A stretch of DNA of 64,000 bases from Syntrophotalea acetylenivorans (GCF_001887775.1 NZ_CP015519.1:744001-808000); one strand, 5' to 3'. Shown: positions 46,664 through 56,183, counted from the stretch's first letter. Numbers and translations: made by a program. Notes: generated from the letters alone by a model not told the origin.

Positions 46664-47056
46664 TCAGATCAGGAAGGAACACGTACGGAGAAATACGGGT
46701 GGTCCGGCCCCCGAAATAATAGAGTTCCGGACGAAAGAAGAAGGCAGGGGAAGGTTTTTTTGGGGTCGACTTGAAGTGACGGAAGAGACAATGAAATCCG
46801 CGGGGGATATATCATCGAACGGAGATTTGAAACCTGCAGTTAGCCGTTGCTGTTCAAATGACAGAACCTGAACATCGCATCGGTGCGTTAACTGCATGGT
46901 GCCATCTGGCGTTGCATGTCCATGGTCGGCAGGCTGGCAACAAGATGGGCGCTTTAGGTTGTCAGCCGTGTCGCAGCTGTGAACAATCGCCCCCCAAACA
47001 CCAACGGGGGCGGATAAAGTCAGAAGCAACAGGTATGTCAACAGGCGCAACAGCAT
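46664..47056 (-). CDS. small Cys/His-rich secreted protein at the head of the cus operon
   Basis: A 130-residue precursor with a signal peptide (about 1-22, ending GVWGA). The mature start is rich in Cys and His (HSCDTADNLKRPSCCQPADHGH), and it ends GPPVFLRTCSFLI. Proteins of this size and layout, some assigned DUF2946, are often found just before cus-type efflux genes in proteobacteria. A role in copper binding or sensing is plausible but unproven. The ribosome site is weak (GGTGAG very near the ATG). The only promoter space for the operon is the 173 bases upstream. Confidence 0.65.
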   Translation of the reverse strand: MLLRLLTYLLLLTLSAPVGVWGAIVHSCDTADNLKRPSCCQPADHGHATPDGTMQLTHRCDVQVLSFEQQRLTAGFKSPFDDISPADFIVSSVTSSRPQKNLPLPSSFVRNSIISGAGPPVFLRTCSFLI

Positions 47057-47100
47057 TTCTCACCAATTAAAAGGAAAAAGACTCAACTGCCCATCTCACT

Positions 47101-47121
47101 ACTTGACTCTTTTGGTCAAGT
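47101..47121. promoter_or_regulatory. dyad in the presumed cus promoter region
   Basis: ACTTGAC and GTCAAGT (7-bp arms) flank a 7-base spacer, 45 bases before the first gene of the cus operon. It may be an operator or the foot of a hairpin after cysK. The spacing does not match FNR/CRP boxes (4-6 bases) or the CueR/MerR dyads I know. Confidence 0.3.
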
Positions 47122-47229
47122 TTAATTCAAGTACTACTGGCATGCAACATTTATAGTAAATTTTGTAACGAAGTCTCAGTTGATGCCACCCATCACATAA
47201 TTCGGGAGCCATCAACCGAGTCTGGATCA

Positions 47230-48150
47230 TTAACCGAACAACTCCGTCGACAGGTAGCGCTCCCCGGTATCGGGCAAAATGACAACGATCCGCTTGTCCT
47301 TCATCTCTTCCCGCTGGGCTAATTGCAGTGCGGCATGCACCGCAGCACCGGCAGAAATTCCGACCAGCAATCCTTCCGTTCGGGCCAGGTCGCGAGCGGT
47401 GGCAAAGGCCTGTTCCGCTTCGATCGTTACCACCTCGTCGATGATAGTCCGATTGAGCACTTCAGGTACAAACCCGGCGCCAATACCTTGCAATTTGTGT
47501 TGGCCGGGCACTCCGCCGGACAAAATAGCCGACTCTACAGGCTCCACTGCCACCATGCGAATCTGTGGATTACGCTCTTTCAGAGCTTCACCGATACCGG
47601 TAATAGTTCCACCGGTGCCGACTCCGGCCACAACAACATCTACCAGACCGTCAGTGTCGTTCCAGATCTCCTCGGCTGTGGTCCGGCGATGTACGGCCGG
47701 ATTGGCCGGATTGCTGAACTGTTGAAGAATCACCGCATCGGGTGTCTTTGCGGCAAGTTCCATAGCCTCTTTAATAGCCCCTGTCATACCCTTGGTCCTG
47801 GGAGTCAACACGACCTTGGCACCATATTGCTTCAATAGATTCCGTCGCTCGACACTCATCGACTCGGGCATGGTCAGGATCAGCTTATAACCGCGGGCCG
47901 CTGCCACCAGCGCCAGTGCAAGGCCGGTATTTCCGCTAGTCGGCTCAATAATAACCGCCCCTTTTTTAAGCACGCCCCGGGATTCGGCATCCTCAATCAT
48001 ACTCAGGCCAATACGGTCCTTAACGCTGCCACCCGGGTTGAAATATTCCAGTTTGGCGAGGACTTCACCGTAGCCTTTGCTGTTGATGGTGCCGAGACGC
48101 ACCAAAGGTGTTCCCCCGATGAGCTCGGTTACACTATCGTATATTTTCAT
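47230..48150 (-). CDS. cysK: cysteine synthase A
   Basis: PLP-dependent O-acetylserine sulfhydrylase making cysteine from O-acetylserine and sulfide. The PLP lysine is K44 in [10 protein letters not shown], the substrate loop SGNTGLAL near residue 73 and the phosphate-binding GTGGTITG near 175. The start at 48150 follows GGGAG at six bases; a TTG two codons upstream lies against that site. At 306 residues it is full length. It follows metY after a repeat element (copy B), so it is part of the sulfur module but probably transcribed partly on its own. Confidence 0.94.
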   Translation of the reverse strand: MKIYDSVTELIGGTPLVRLGTINSKGYGEVLAKLEYFNPGGSVKDRIGLSMIEDAESRGVLKKGAVIIEPTSGNTGLALALVAAARGYKLILTMPESMSVERRNLLKQYGAKVVLTPRTKGMTGAIKEAMELAAKTPDAVILQQFSNPANPAVHRRTTAEEIWNDTDGLVDVVVAGVGTGGTITGIGEALKERNPQIRMVAVEPVESAILSGGVPGQHKLQGIGAGFVPEVLNRTIIDEVVTIEAEQAFATARDLARTEGLLVGISAGAAVHAALQLAQREEMKDKRIVVILPDTGERYLSTELFG

Positions 48151-48192
48151 AAACAACTCCCTGCAACTGCGTTTGAAACGGACAAATCAAAG

Positions 48193-49665
<1,473 letters not shown>

Positions 49666-49717
49666 TTATTTTGACAAAACGATTAATTATCTGACTCAAC
49701 GGATCAACCTGTAGTCC

Positions 49718-50536
49718 TTAAAATGGGACGTCTTCCGTCTCCATAGCCAACAGATCAATATGCAATTTACGATTGCGCAACAGTTCCCCTTCGCCACTGA
49801 TAATCTTGCAGACCTCGGCTACCTGGAAGCTGGCGGCTGCCCCCGGCGTAAAAGAAGGATTCCCGAGCTGTTTTTCCACACCAGGGGTTTCATCGGCATT
49901 ACCGTAGAGCTTGCCGATAATCTCGTCGCCAGGGTACTGGGTGCTCACGTGACCGTACCAGCCGGCAATAGCCCCATGAACCAGAGGCACCTTCAATTCC
50001 CGACACACCACATCCAGTGCCTTTCGGGCCGCGACATTATCCACTGCATCAACCACCACATCGGCCCCGGCTACCAGATCGGCACCGTTATCGGCATCAA
50101 AGGCCTCCTGGATGGCCACCAGATTCAAAGCAGGATTGATGTCGTTAACCCTCGCCCTGGCCGTTTCGGCCTTCGACGCGCCCAACAGGCGTGGGGAGGA
50201 CAGCAGTTGCCGATTAAGGTTATGTTCCTCGAATACATCGGGATCTATGGCGATAATCTTGCCGACCCCCAGCCGTGCCAACTGCTCAAGAATGTAACCA
50301 CCGAGGCCACCACAGCCGATCACCGCCACAGAACTGCGAAAAAGCTTGTGTTGCTGTTCGGTGCTCAACATGTTGCGGTTGCGTTGATAACGCGCTGGAA
50401 GTAAGCCTGCTCCAAAGATAGCTTCCTCGACTTCCCCAAGACTCATGGAGAATTTTGCGGCAGCCTCAACCTGGAATTTCCAGGCGATCAGGTCCCCGCT
50501 TGCCTTGGCTGCAAAATACTCTTCCAATGTGCTCAT
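49718..50536 (-). CDS. ThiF/MoeB/HesA-family carrier-activating adenylyltransferase
   Basis: E1-like enzyme that adenylates the C-terminal glycine of a small sulfur carrier. Motifs: VIGCGGLGGYILEQLARLG (ATP-binding, about 70-88), IDPDVFEEHNLNRQ, then DAVDNVAARKALD. The zinc-binding CxxC pairs found in MoeB/ThiF are not evident in the C-terminal part. At 272 residues it is slightly longer than ThiF, with an N-terminal 60-residue extension. The start at 50536 has GGAGG at five bases; the frame extends upstream without support. It overlaps by spacing (one base gap) with the carrier gene and lies 85 bases before metY. Confidence 0.87.
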   Translation of the reverse strand: MSTLEEYFAAKASGDLIAWKFQVEAAAKFSMSLGEVEEAIFGAGLLPARYQRNRNMLSTEQQHKLFRSSVAVIGCGGLGGYILEQLARLGVGKIIAIDPDVFEEHNLNRQLLSSPRLLGASKAETARARVNDINPALNLVAIQEAFDADNGADLVAGADVVVDAVDNVAARKALDVVCRELKVPLVHGAIAGWYGHVSTQYPGDEIIGKLYGNADETPGVEKQLGNPSFTPGAAASFQVAEVCKIISGEGELLRNRKLHIDLLAMETEDVPF

Positions 50537-50537
50537 C

Positions 50538-50762
50538 TCATCCTCCTCCCACCAGCGGAAATATGGACAGGGTGTCCCCGTCATGGAGTACCAGGTCCTT
50601 TTCGACGTGCCGGGAATTCAGCAAAATGGCTCCGAGTTGCTCCTCCGGCAGTTCTAGCTGTTCTATAATCTGAGCGATAGTCGTTTGCTCGGGATAACTG
50701 CACCGATCTTCTTTGAACCGGCCTTCCCGAAAAGTGGCAAATAATTTAACCGTTACCGTCAT
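50538..50762 (-). CDS. ThiS/MoaD-like small sulfur-carrier protein
   Basis: A 74-residue beta-grasp protein ending SIFPLVGGG; the C-terminal Gly-Gly is what ThiF-type enzymes adenylate and convert to a thiocarboxylate. No extra residues follow the glycines, so no protease is needed for maturation, unlike the Wolinella HcyS precursor. The neighbours metY and cysK favour a role in methionine/cysteine sulfur delivery over thiamine or molybdopterin synthesis; no thi or moa genes are nearby. AGGAGAGG precedes the ATG. Confidence 0.87.
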   Translation of the reverse strand: MTVTVKLFATFREGRFKEDRCSYPEQTTIAQIIEQLELPEEQLGAILLNSRHVEKDLVLHDGDTLSIFPLVGGG

Positions 50763-50849
50763 GACACCTCTCCTTCACCTTGCTCTGAAACTATACCTCT
50801 CTTTTTGTGCAACCATTGAGCACACGAATAAAACCACACTCTGCACGTA

Positions 50850-50878
50850 TTTAGTATTTTTGTTTTTTAGTGTTTTTG
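50850..50878. promoter_or_regulatory. 13-bp direct repeat upstream of the sulfur-carrier module
   Basis: TTTAGTATTTTTG at 50850-50862 and TTTAGTGTTTTTG at 50866-50878 are direct repeats with one mismatch and 16-base spacing. On the minus strand a TTGACA lies just upstream of them and TACTAAAT within. A TACTAAA also occurs in the metY leader (49652-49658 on the opposite strand). These may be operator half-sites of a sulfur-responsive regulator; the binding protein is unknown. Confidence 0.45.
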
Positions 50879-50999
50879 TCAAGAATTATTTTTTTAGCTG
50901 CTTCCTGCACTAGAGCCTTTTCCACGACCAACGTTTTAAGAGTATTATCATACCGCAAATAATGCGGCCCCACACTATACGCACATAATTTTGTTTTTT

Positions 51000-51027
51000 T
51001 TGACCGGGATCAAGTTTTTTCTTGATC
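51000..51027. promoter_or_regulatory. FNR/CRP-family-like dyad and second palindrome upstream of hydE
   Basis: TTGACCGGGATCAA at 51000-51013 matches the FNR-type pattern TTGAT-N4-ATCAA with one mismatch. Overlapping it, GATCAAG (51008-51014) and CTTGATC (51021-51027) form a 7-bp inverted repeat around six T. The site lies about 115 bases before hydE and on the far side of the carrier-gene promoter, so it could control either or both. Redox control of hydrogenase maturation is plausible. Confidence 0.5.
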
Positions 51028-51127
51028 GTTTTGGTAGGGTTCTAAAACCTATTATTGAAATTACCGGCAGACAGAGGCTTTCCTGCCGAACTCGGCAATA
51101 ACTGAAAACACAGGAAAGGATAAAATT

Positions 51128-52174
51128 ATGGAGCGGAACAAAGTCCTCGAATGGCTGAAAACCGAAGACGAAGAGAAATTGCAGGAATTGTGGCAGGAAG
51201 CGGACCTGGTGCGGCAACAGCATGTCGGCAATGCGGTGCACTTGCGGGGATTACTGGAATTTTCCAACACCTGTTCTCGGGACTGTCACTATTGCGGACT
51301 ACGGGCAGGCAATCGTAAAATCGAACGCTACCAAATGCCCGAAGAAGAGATAATAGCCTGCGTGCAAGAAGGAGCCGATTACAAATACGGCACCGTCGTA
51401 CTGCAATCGGGAGAGGATTTATCACTGGATGTAGAGTGGATGGCTCAGTTAATTCGCCGAATTAAAAAAGAAACTCCCCTGGCCGTTACACTCAGTCTTG
51501 GCGAACGAAGTCGCGAGGAACTGGCCCTGTGGCGTGAGGCTGGTGCTGACCGTTACCTGCTACGGTTCGAAACCTCCAACGAGACCCTTTACCAGCGCAT
51601 CCACCCTGCCCGCCCCGGTATCGACATCAACCGTATCGAGTTATTGAAAATCATCGGCGAGCTTGGCTATGAGGTTGGCAGCGGCGTCATGGTCGGGATC
51701 CCCGGCCAAACCTACGAAGATCTTGCGAACGACATAGAACTCTTTCGCACCCTCAATCTGGACATGATCGGAGTCGGCCCGTTCATCGCCCACCACGATA
51801 CCATGCTCGGTCAGGCCGCCAAAAAAGAGGCGATCATATCGCCTAATCAGGTTCCCAACACCGAACTGATGACCTACAAGGCCATTGCCCTGACCCGCAT
51901 AGCCTGTCCCCAGGCCAACATTCCAGCCACCTCGGCTTTGGCAACTCTCAATACACCGACGGGGCGCGAACTCGGTCTGTCCCGGGGTGCGAACATTGTA
52001 ATGCCAAACCTGACGCCCAAAAAGTACCGGGCGTTATATGAAATATATCCGGCCAAAGCCTGTATTGATGAAACAGCTGCAGATTGCCGGGCTTGCATGC
52101 ACGGTCGTATTCGTTCAATCGGCAGGGATGTAGGCACCGGTCGGGGTGACTCGGTAAACAAGCAGGCCAGCTGA
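51128..52174 (+). CDS. hydE: [FeFe]-hydrogenase maturase HydE (radical SAM)
   Basis: Radical-SAM enzyme taking part in building the 2Fe subcluster of the [FeFe]-hydrogenase H-cluster, probably forming the dithiomethylamine bridge. The SAM-cluster cysteines C49, C53 and C56 lie in CSRDCHYC within LEFSNTCSRDCHYCGLRAGN. HydE-type features follow: RYQMPEEEI, VLQSGEDLS, LRFETSNETLYQRIHP and GVGPFIAHHDT. The 348-residue length is typical. No hydA, hydF or hydG is in the window, so partners must be elsewhere. A related family, PylB, is less similar in these motifs. AGGAAAGGA precedes the ATG. Confidence 0.9.
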   Translation: MERNKVLEWLKTEDEEKLQELWQEADLVRQQHVGNAVHLRGLLEFSNTCSRDCHYCGLRAGNRKIERYQMPEEEIIACVQEGADYKYGTVVLQSGEDLSLDVEWMAQLIRRIKKETPLAVTLSLGERSREELALWREAGADRYLLRFETSNETLYQRIHPARPGIDINRIELLKIIGELGYEVGSGVMVGIPGQTYEDLANDIELFRTLNLDMIGVGPFIAHHDTMLGQAAKKEAIISPNQVPNTELMTYKAIALTRIACPQANIPATSALATLNTPTGRELGLSRGANIVMPNLTPKKYRALYEIYPAKACIDETAADCRACMHGRIRSIGRDVGTGRGDSVNKQAS

Positions 52175-52220
52175 TAGATGTTTCGGCAATACCGTTTCTG
52201 AGGTTTTATGCTTCTCGCAA

Positions 52221-52258
52221 TCAACAACGGGACCGCCCTTCGGCGGTCCCGTTGTTGA
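52221..52258 (+). terminator. 17-bp hairpin after hydE
   Basis: Perfect 17-bp arms at 52221-52237 and 52242-52258 close a four-base CTTC loop, 46 bases after the hydE stop. The stem is very stable but only a short T-poor tail follows (TCTAACTATTT), so termination is likely but not classical. Confidence 0.75.
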
Positions 52259-52403
52259 TCTAACTATTTAAAACCCGAACTGTTTTCGGGATTATTTACC
52301 CATGGATGCATGTTAATCCCATGAAACAACTATTAAACAAGTCATTGAAACATCTTGTGTTTTATGGTATTTATCAAGTTCAAACAATCCAGAGGAGCCA
52401 GAT

Positions 52404-52868
52404 GTGAGACTATCCACCAAAAGCCGTTACGGCCTGCGTGCCCTGTTCGATATGGCCTACAATGCCGGCAATCTACCGATTCAGGTTAAAGAAATATCCC
52501 GGCGGCAGAACATCTCCCCCCGCTACCTGGAGCAGATCTTTCAAAGCTTCAAAAAGGCCGGCATCCTGAAAAGCAAAAAAGGCCCTCAGGGCGGATATTT
52601 TCTGGCAAAGCGTCCTGAGGAAATTACCGTTCAGGATATTGTTCAGGCTGCCGAAGGTGATACTCTTCTGGTTAGTTGCACCTGTAAAGAAGAAGGCACA
52701 CCAGTCTGCGATTTCAATGGTCAATGTGTTACGCAAACGGTTTGGCACGAAGCGACCGCCCTCCTGAACGAATATCTTTCCAGCCTGACTCTTAAAACTC
52801 TTTGCGAGCGGGGGCAGGCCATGGGCCTTAAGCGCGAATCCAACCATAAATTCATGTACTATATTTGA
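52404..52868 (+). CDS. Rrf2-family transcriptional regulator with Fe-S-type cysteines
   Basis: A 154-residue DNA-binding protein: winged helix at 1-60 (STKSRYGLRALFDMA, then ISPRYLEQIFQSFKKAGIL), wing with KGPQGGYFL and dimer helix. Cysteines C94, C102 and C108 (C-x7-C-x5-C followed by VTQTVWHEA) fit the cluster ligands of IscR/RsrR-type members, plus C92. Rrf2 regulators control Fe-S assembly, cysteine supply (CymR) or redox stress. The setting next to hydE and the sulfur module suggests one of these, unproven. The start is GTG 52404 with GAGGAG at seven bases. Confidence 0.88.
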   Translation: MRLSTKSRYGLRALFDMAYNAGNLPIQVKEISRRQNISPRYLEQIFQSFKKAGILKSKKGPQGGYFLAKRPEEITVQDIVQAAEGDTLLVSCTCKEEGTPVCDFNGQCVTQTVWHEATALLNEYLSSLTLKTLCERGQAMGLKRESNHKFMYYI

Positions 52869-53254
52869 AAGCCTCTCGGCCTAATCGTGGGCCCATGGCC
52901 AAACCGCCTGATTGGCCCGTATTCCCACAACATTCGGCAAATGGCCTTACTGTTTATCCTTAAATTCTTGAATTCTGCCTCCAAACAGTCAATTTTCGTT
53001 TCAGTCCGTCAAACTTGACAGACTTCTCCTCCTTTTTACCATCCATCCTGCATGCGGCAGTCACCCTTGCAACAGAATGTTCTTTGGCCTGCGTCTTTAA
53101 TCTTCCCTCCCGACCACAACCATTTTTCTGGAAATATATTTTGACCAGAGGATTCTTTCCGTTACTCTATAGTAACGTCTAGCAAAGCATGTTCTTATCG
53201 CCGGAGATTTCGGCATTTCTTACCCAACATTTAATTCTTGGAGGATTGTCCCCG
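52869..53254. other. gap upstream of the glucan phosphorylase gene
   Basis: No gene seen in 386 bases. GTCAAACTTGAC (53008-53019) is a short dyad. GTTACT and AGTAAC arms around CTAT (53161-53176) form another, 79 bases before the start, near TTGACC at 53141. These could mark the promoter/operator, but no -10 element with proper spacing stands out. Confidence 0.35.
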
Positions 53255-54967
53255 ATGAGCGACTGGAAACGTTTTCTTGCTGACCCGGTCATCGCCTATT
53301 TTTCCATGGAAATCGGCCTTAGCGCAGACATCCCAACCTACAGTGGCGGGCTTGGCATTCTCGCTGGCGACACCATCAAAGCTGCGGCCGACTTACAATT
53401 GCCCATGGTCGCTGTCACTCTGGCCAGCCGAAAAGGCTATTTTCACCAATCCATCGATAATCAGGGCTGGCAACAAGAATCGCCAAACGAATGGTCTCCG
53501 GAAGAGATTCTGGAGTTGATGCCGGTCAAAGCACTGATCTCTATCGAGAATCGCGACGTTAAAGTTCAAGCCTGGCTTAAACGGGTCAAAAGTCCTACTG
53601 GCGGCGAAGTTCCTGTGTTTTATCTCGATACGGATATTGAAGGCAATCAGGAACAGGATCGAACCATCACCGACCACCTCTATGGCGGAGACAACGAATA
53701 CCGCCTCAAACAGGAGATCGTCCTAGGTATCGGCGGTGCCCGCATCCTTGCCGGGCTCGGATTTCGAATTCGCAAATATCATATGAACGAGGGCCACGCC
53801 AGCTTGCTGACCCTGGAACTGCTTAACCGCACCCGTCGCCCGGTGGAAGACACCTGGGACGAACGCAACTCCTGGGACCCGCGTAAAGTCCAACAGCAAT
53901 GTGTCTTCACTACCCATACCCCGGTGACGGCCGGACATGACCGCTTCCCTTACGACCTGGTTCAGCGGATACTGGGAGACGATGTACCCCTCTTCCTGCT
54001 GAAGGAATTAGGCGGCAAGGACGAGCTCAACATGACCATGCTGGCATTGAATCTGAGTCGTTACGTCAACGGTGTGGCGAAAAAGCACGGCGAGGTCTCA
54101 CAGGCCCTGTTCCCTGGTTTCGAGATTCACGCTATCACCAACGGTATTCATCCCTTCACATGGGCTTCGCCCCACATGGTCAAACTATTTTCCCGTTATT
54201 TCCCAAGTTGGGGCACCGAACCGGAATTGCTGGTCAGGGTCGATACCATTCCAGACCAGGAAATCTGGGAAGCCCATGCCGGGGCCAAAGCTATTTTATT
54301 TCAGTATGTGGCCGAAACGACAGGCATTCAGCTTGATCCGGAAATTCTTACCATCGGTTTTGCCCGCCGGGTTGCTACCTATAAACGAGGCAACCTTATT
54401 TTTTCCGATATAGAACGCCTGTTAAAGGTCGGCCGGAATAAAATTCAGTTGTTGTTTGCAGGCAAGGCTCATCCCCATGATCAACCGGGCAAAGAGATCA
54501 TTCACACCATCATTGGCGAAATCGAAAAACTTCGTGGCCAGATCGAGGTTGTCTATCTGGAAAATTACGACATGCGATTAGCCAGTCTTCTAATCCCTGG
54601 CGTTGACCTCTGGCTTAACAATCCCATTCGTCCCCTTGAGGCTTCGGGAACCAGCGGTATGAAGGCCGCCCTCAACGGCGTTCCCAACTTTAGCGTATTG
54701 GACGGCTGGTGGATCGAAGGCCACATTGAAGGGATCACTGGTTGGTGCATCGGTCCACCGCCTCAAGGCAATTCGATCGATCAAAACCACACCGACGAAG
54801 ATGTCCGCGACCTCTACGACAAATTGGAAAACATTATCTTGCCCCTCTACTACGAAAATCGGCCGGGCTGGATCCGAGTAATGAAAAATGCCATCGGAAA
54901 AAACGCCTACTATTTCAATACTCAATCAATGATGCGCCGCTACGTCAGCGAAGCTTACTTTCGTTAA
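53255..54967 (+). CDS. glgP: alpha-glucan phosphorylase (short type)
   Basis: Phosphorolysis of glycogen or maltodextrin to glucose-1-phosphate, cytoplasmic. This is the shorter bacterial/archaeal GT35 form (570 residues against over 800 for MalP/GlgP). Conserved regions: YFSMEIGLSADIPTYSGGLG at the N-terminus, YHMNEGHASLL, FTTHTPVTAGHD and the PLP-binding lysine K470 in GTSGMKAALNG. The start at 53255 has GGAGG ten bases before it; an upstream in-frame ATG at 53189 would add 22 unconserved residues. It is monocistronic, ending at a strong terminator. Confidence 0.93.
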   Translation: MSDWKRFLADPVIAYFSMEIGLSADIPTYSGGLGILAGDTIKAAADLQLPMVAVTLASRKGYFHQSIDNQGWQQESPNEWSPEEILELMPVKALISIENRDVKVQAWLKRVKSPTGGEVPVFYLDTDIEGNQEQDRTITDHLYGGDNEYRLKQEIVLGIGGARILAGLGFRIRKYHMNEGHASLLTLELLNRTRRPVEDTWDERNSWDPRKVQQQCVFTTHTPVTAGHDRFPYDLVQRILGDDVPLFLLKELGGKDELNMTMLALNLSRYVNGVAKKHGEVSQALFPGFEIHAITNGIHPFTWASPHMVKLFSRYFPSWGTEPELLVRVDTIPDQEIWEAHAGAKAILFQYVAETTGIQLDPEILTIGFARRVATYKRGNLIFSDIERLLKVGRNKIQLLFAGKAHPHDQPGKEIIHTIIGEIEKLRGQIEVVYLENYDMRLASLLIPGVDLWLNNPIRPLEASGTSGMKAALNGVPNFSVLDGWWIEGHIEGITGWCIGPPPQGNSIDQNHTDEDVRDLYDKLENIILPLYYENRPGWIRVMKNAIGKNAYYFNTQSMMRRYVSEAYFR

Positions 54968-54975
54968 AACCATGG

Positions 54976-55002
54976 AGGGCCGCCATTCAGGCGGCCCTTT
55001 TT
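54976..55002 (+). terminator. rho-independent terminator after glgP
   Basis: AGGGCCGCC and GGCGGCCCT form a 9-bp GC-rich stem with a five-base loop, followed by five T, eight bases after the phosphorylase stop. Confidence 0.94.
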
Positions 55003-55107
55003 CATGTCTGAATAGCCATTGTTGTTTTTAACTGCATCCTTTCACTACCTACCCCGCCCAAAACACATTCCTTAACAAAAGAACCTCCCCGCAGTATCAG
55101 TTTTTTC

Positions 55108-55153
55108 TTGACAACTTTACTCGACTTCTCGCATATTGAACGCGGTTTTCAAT
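55108..55153 (+). promoter_or_regulatory. promoter and overlapping operator candidate for the iron importer
   Basis: TTGACA at 55108-55113 and CATATT at 55132-55137 (18-base spacing) form a fair sigma-70 promoter. ATTGAA and TTCAAT arms (55135-55140, 55148-55153) make an inverted repeat over the -10 and start region, where a repressor would block transcription. Iron regulation by Fur would be expected for this operon, but the dyad does not closely match the 19-bp E. coli Fur box. Confidence 0.45.
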
Positions 55154-55175
55154 TTCACGTTCAAAAGGAGTCAGT

Positions 55176-56183
55176 ATGAAATCGTTTGTCTGTCTGTTGA
55201 CCGTCATGATGCTTGTTTTAACCACCTTGCCTGCTTTTTCTGCAGAAAAGAACGAGTTGGTTGTCTACTCGGCCCGAAAGGAGCACCTGATCAAGCCCCT
55301 GTTCGATGCCTACACCGATGCAACCGGGGTAAAAATCCGCTATATTACTGACAAAGCCGGACCTTTGCTGCAGCGCCTCAAGGCTGAAGGGGAACACACC
55401 CAGGCAGACCTGCTGATCACCGTAGATGCCGGCAACCTCTGGCATGCGGCCAATGAGGGGCTGCTCGAGCAGATCGATTCTTCCATCCTTAAAACCAATG
55501 TTCCCGAAGCCCTGCGCGATCCCCAGGGACGATGGTTCGGCCTATCCAAGAGATGCCGCACCATCGTCTACAGCACCGAACGGATCGATCCGGCCGAATT
55601 GACCACTTACGAGGCTCTGGGCGAAGAACAATGGAAAGGGCGCCTGCTGCTGCGCACAGCCAAAAAGGTCTACAATCAATCGCTGGTGGCGATGCTTATC
55701 GCTGAACATGGCGAAGCGAAAACCGAAAAGATCGTAAGATCCTGGGTGGCCAACCTGGCTGCTGCACCTTTTTCCAACGACACCAAAACCATGGAAGCGA
55801 TCCTGGCCGGTCAGGGTGATGTCGCGGTGGTTAACACTTATTATTTCGGTCGCCTGCAAAAGAAAAATTCCGACTTAAAACTGGCATTGTTCTGGCCCAA
55901 CCAAAAAACCAGCGGCGTGCACGTCAATGTTTCCGGTGCCGGTGTGGTTAAAGCCAGCAAAAACCAAGAGGCCGCCACCCGATTCCTCGAGTGGCTATCT
56001 TCGGCAGAGGCGCAGAACCTGTTTGCCGACGCCAATATGGAATACCCGGTCAACCCTGCGGTAAAAGCCAATGATCAGGTCGCGGCCTGGGGCGCCTTCA
56101 AGGGCAACGAAATGAATCTGGCCAAAGCCGGAGAGCTTCAGGCGGCAGCGATCAAGCTCATGGATCGGGCCGGTTATCGTTAA
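55176..56183 (+). CDS. fbpA: ferric-iron ABC transporter, periplasmic binding protein
   Basis: FbpA/FutA/IdiA-type protein that binds Fe(III) in the periplasm and delivers it to the permease. Signal peptide 1-23 (LTTLPAFSA/E). The mature start has LVVYSARKEHLIKPL, typical of the family, and the paired tyrosines in NTYYFGRL near residue 228 are the iron ligands. The 335-residue length is standard. AAAGGAG precedes the ATG. It is followed 30 bases later by the permease, the usual fbpABC order. Specificity for another oxyanion is unlikely given the tyrosine pair. Confidence 0.92.
   Translation: MKSFVCLLTVMMLVLTTLPAFSAEKNELVVYSARKEHLIKPLFDAYTDATGVKIRYITDKAGPLLQRLKAEGEHTQADLLITVDAGNLWHAANEGLLEQIDSSILKTNVPEALRDPQGRWFGLSKRCRTIVYSTERIDPAELTTYEALGEEQWKGRLLLRTAKKVYNQSLVAMLIAEHGEAKTEKIVRSWVANLAAAPFSNDTKTMEAILAGQGDVAVVNTYYFGRLQKKNSDLKLALFWPNQKTSGVHVNVSGAGVVKASKNQEAATRFLEWLSSAEAQNLFADANMEYPVNPAVKANDQVAAWGAFKGNEMNLAKAGELQAAAIKLMDRAGYR

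Noticed and set aside
46542-46871. Plus-strand open frames across the gap and start of the cus operon
   Set aside because: They run antisense into the small secreted-protein gene, lack ribosome sites and show no domain; too weak to call a gene or a pseudogene.
53189-53254. Upstream ATG start for glgP
   Set aside because: The 22 added residues are unlike the family start and there is no ribosome site; GGAGG precedes the ATG at 53255.
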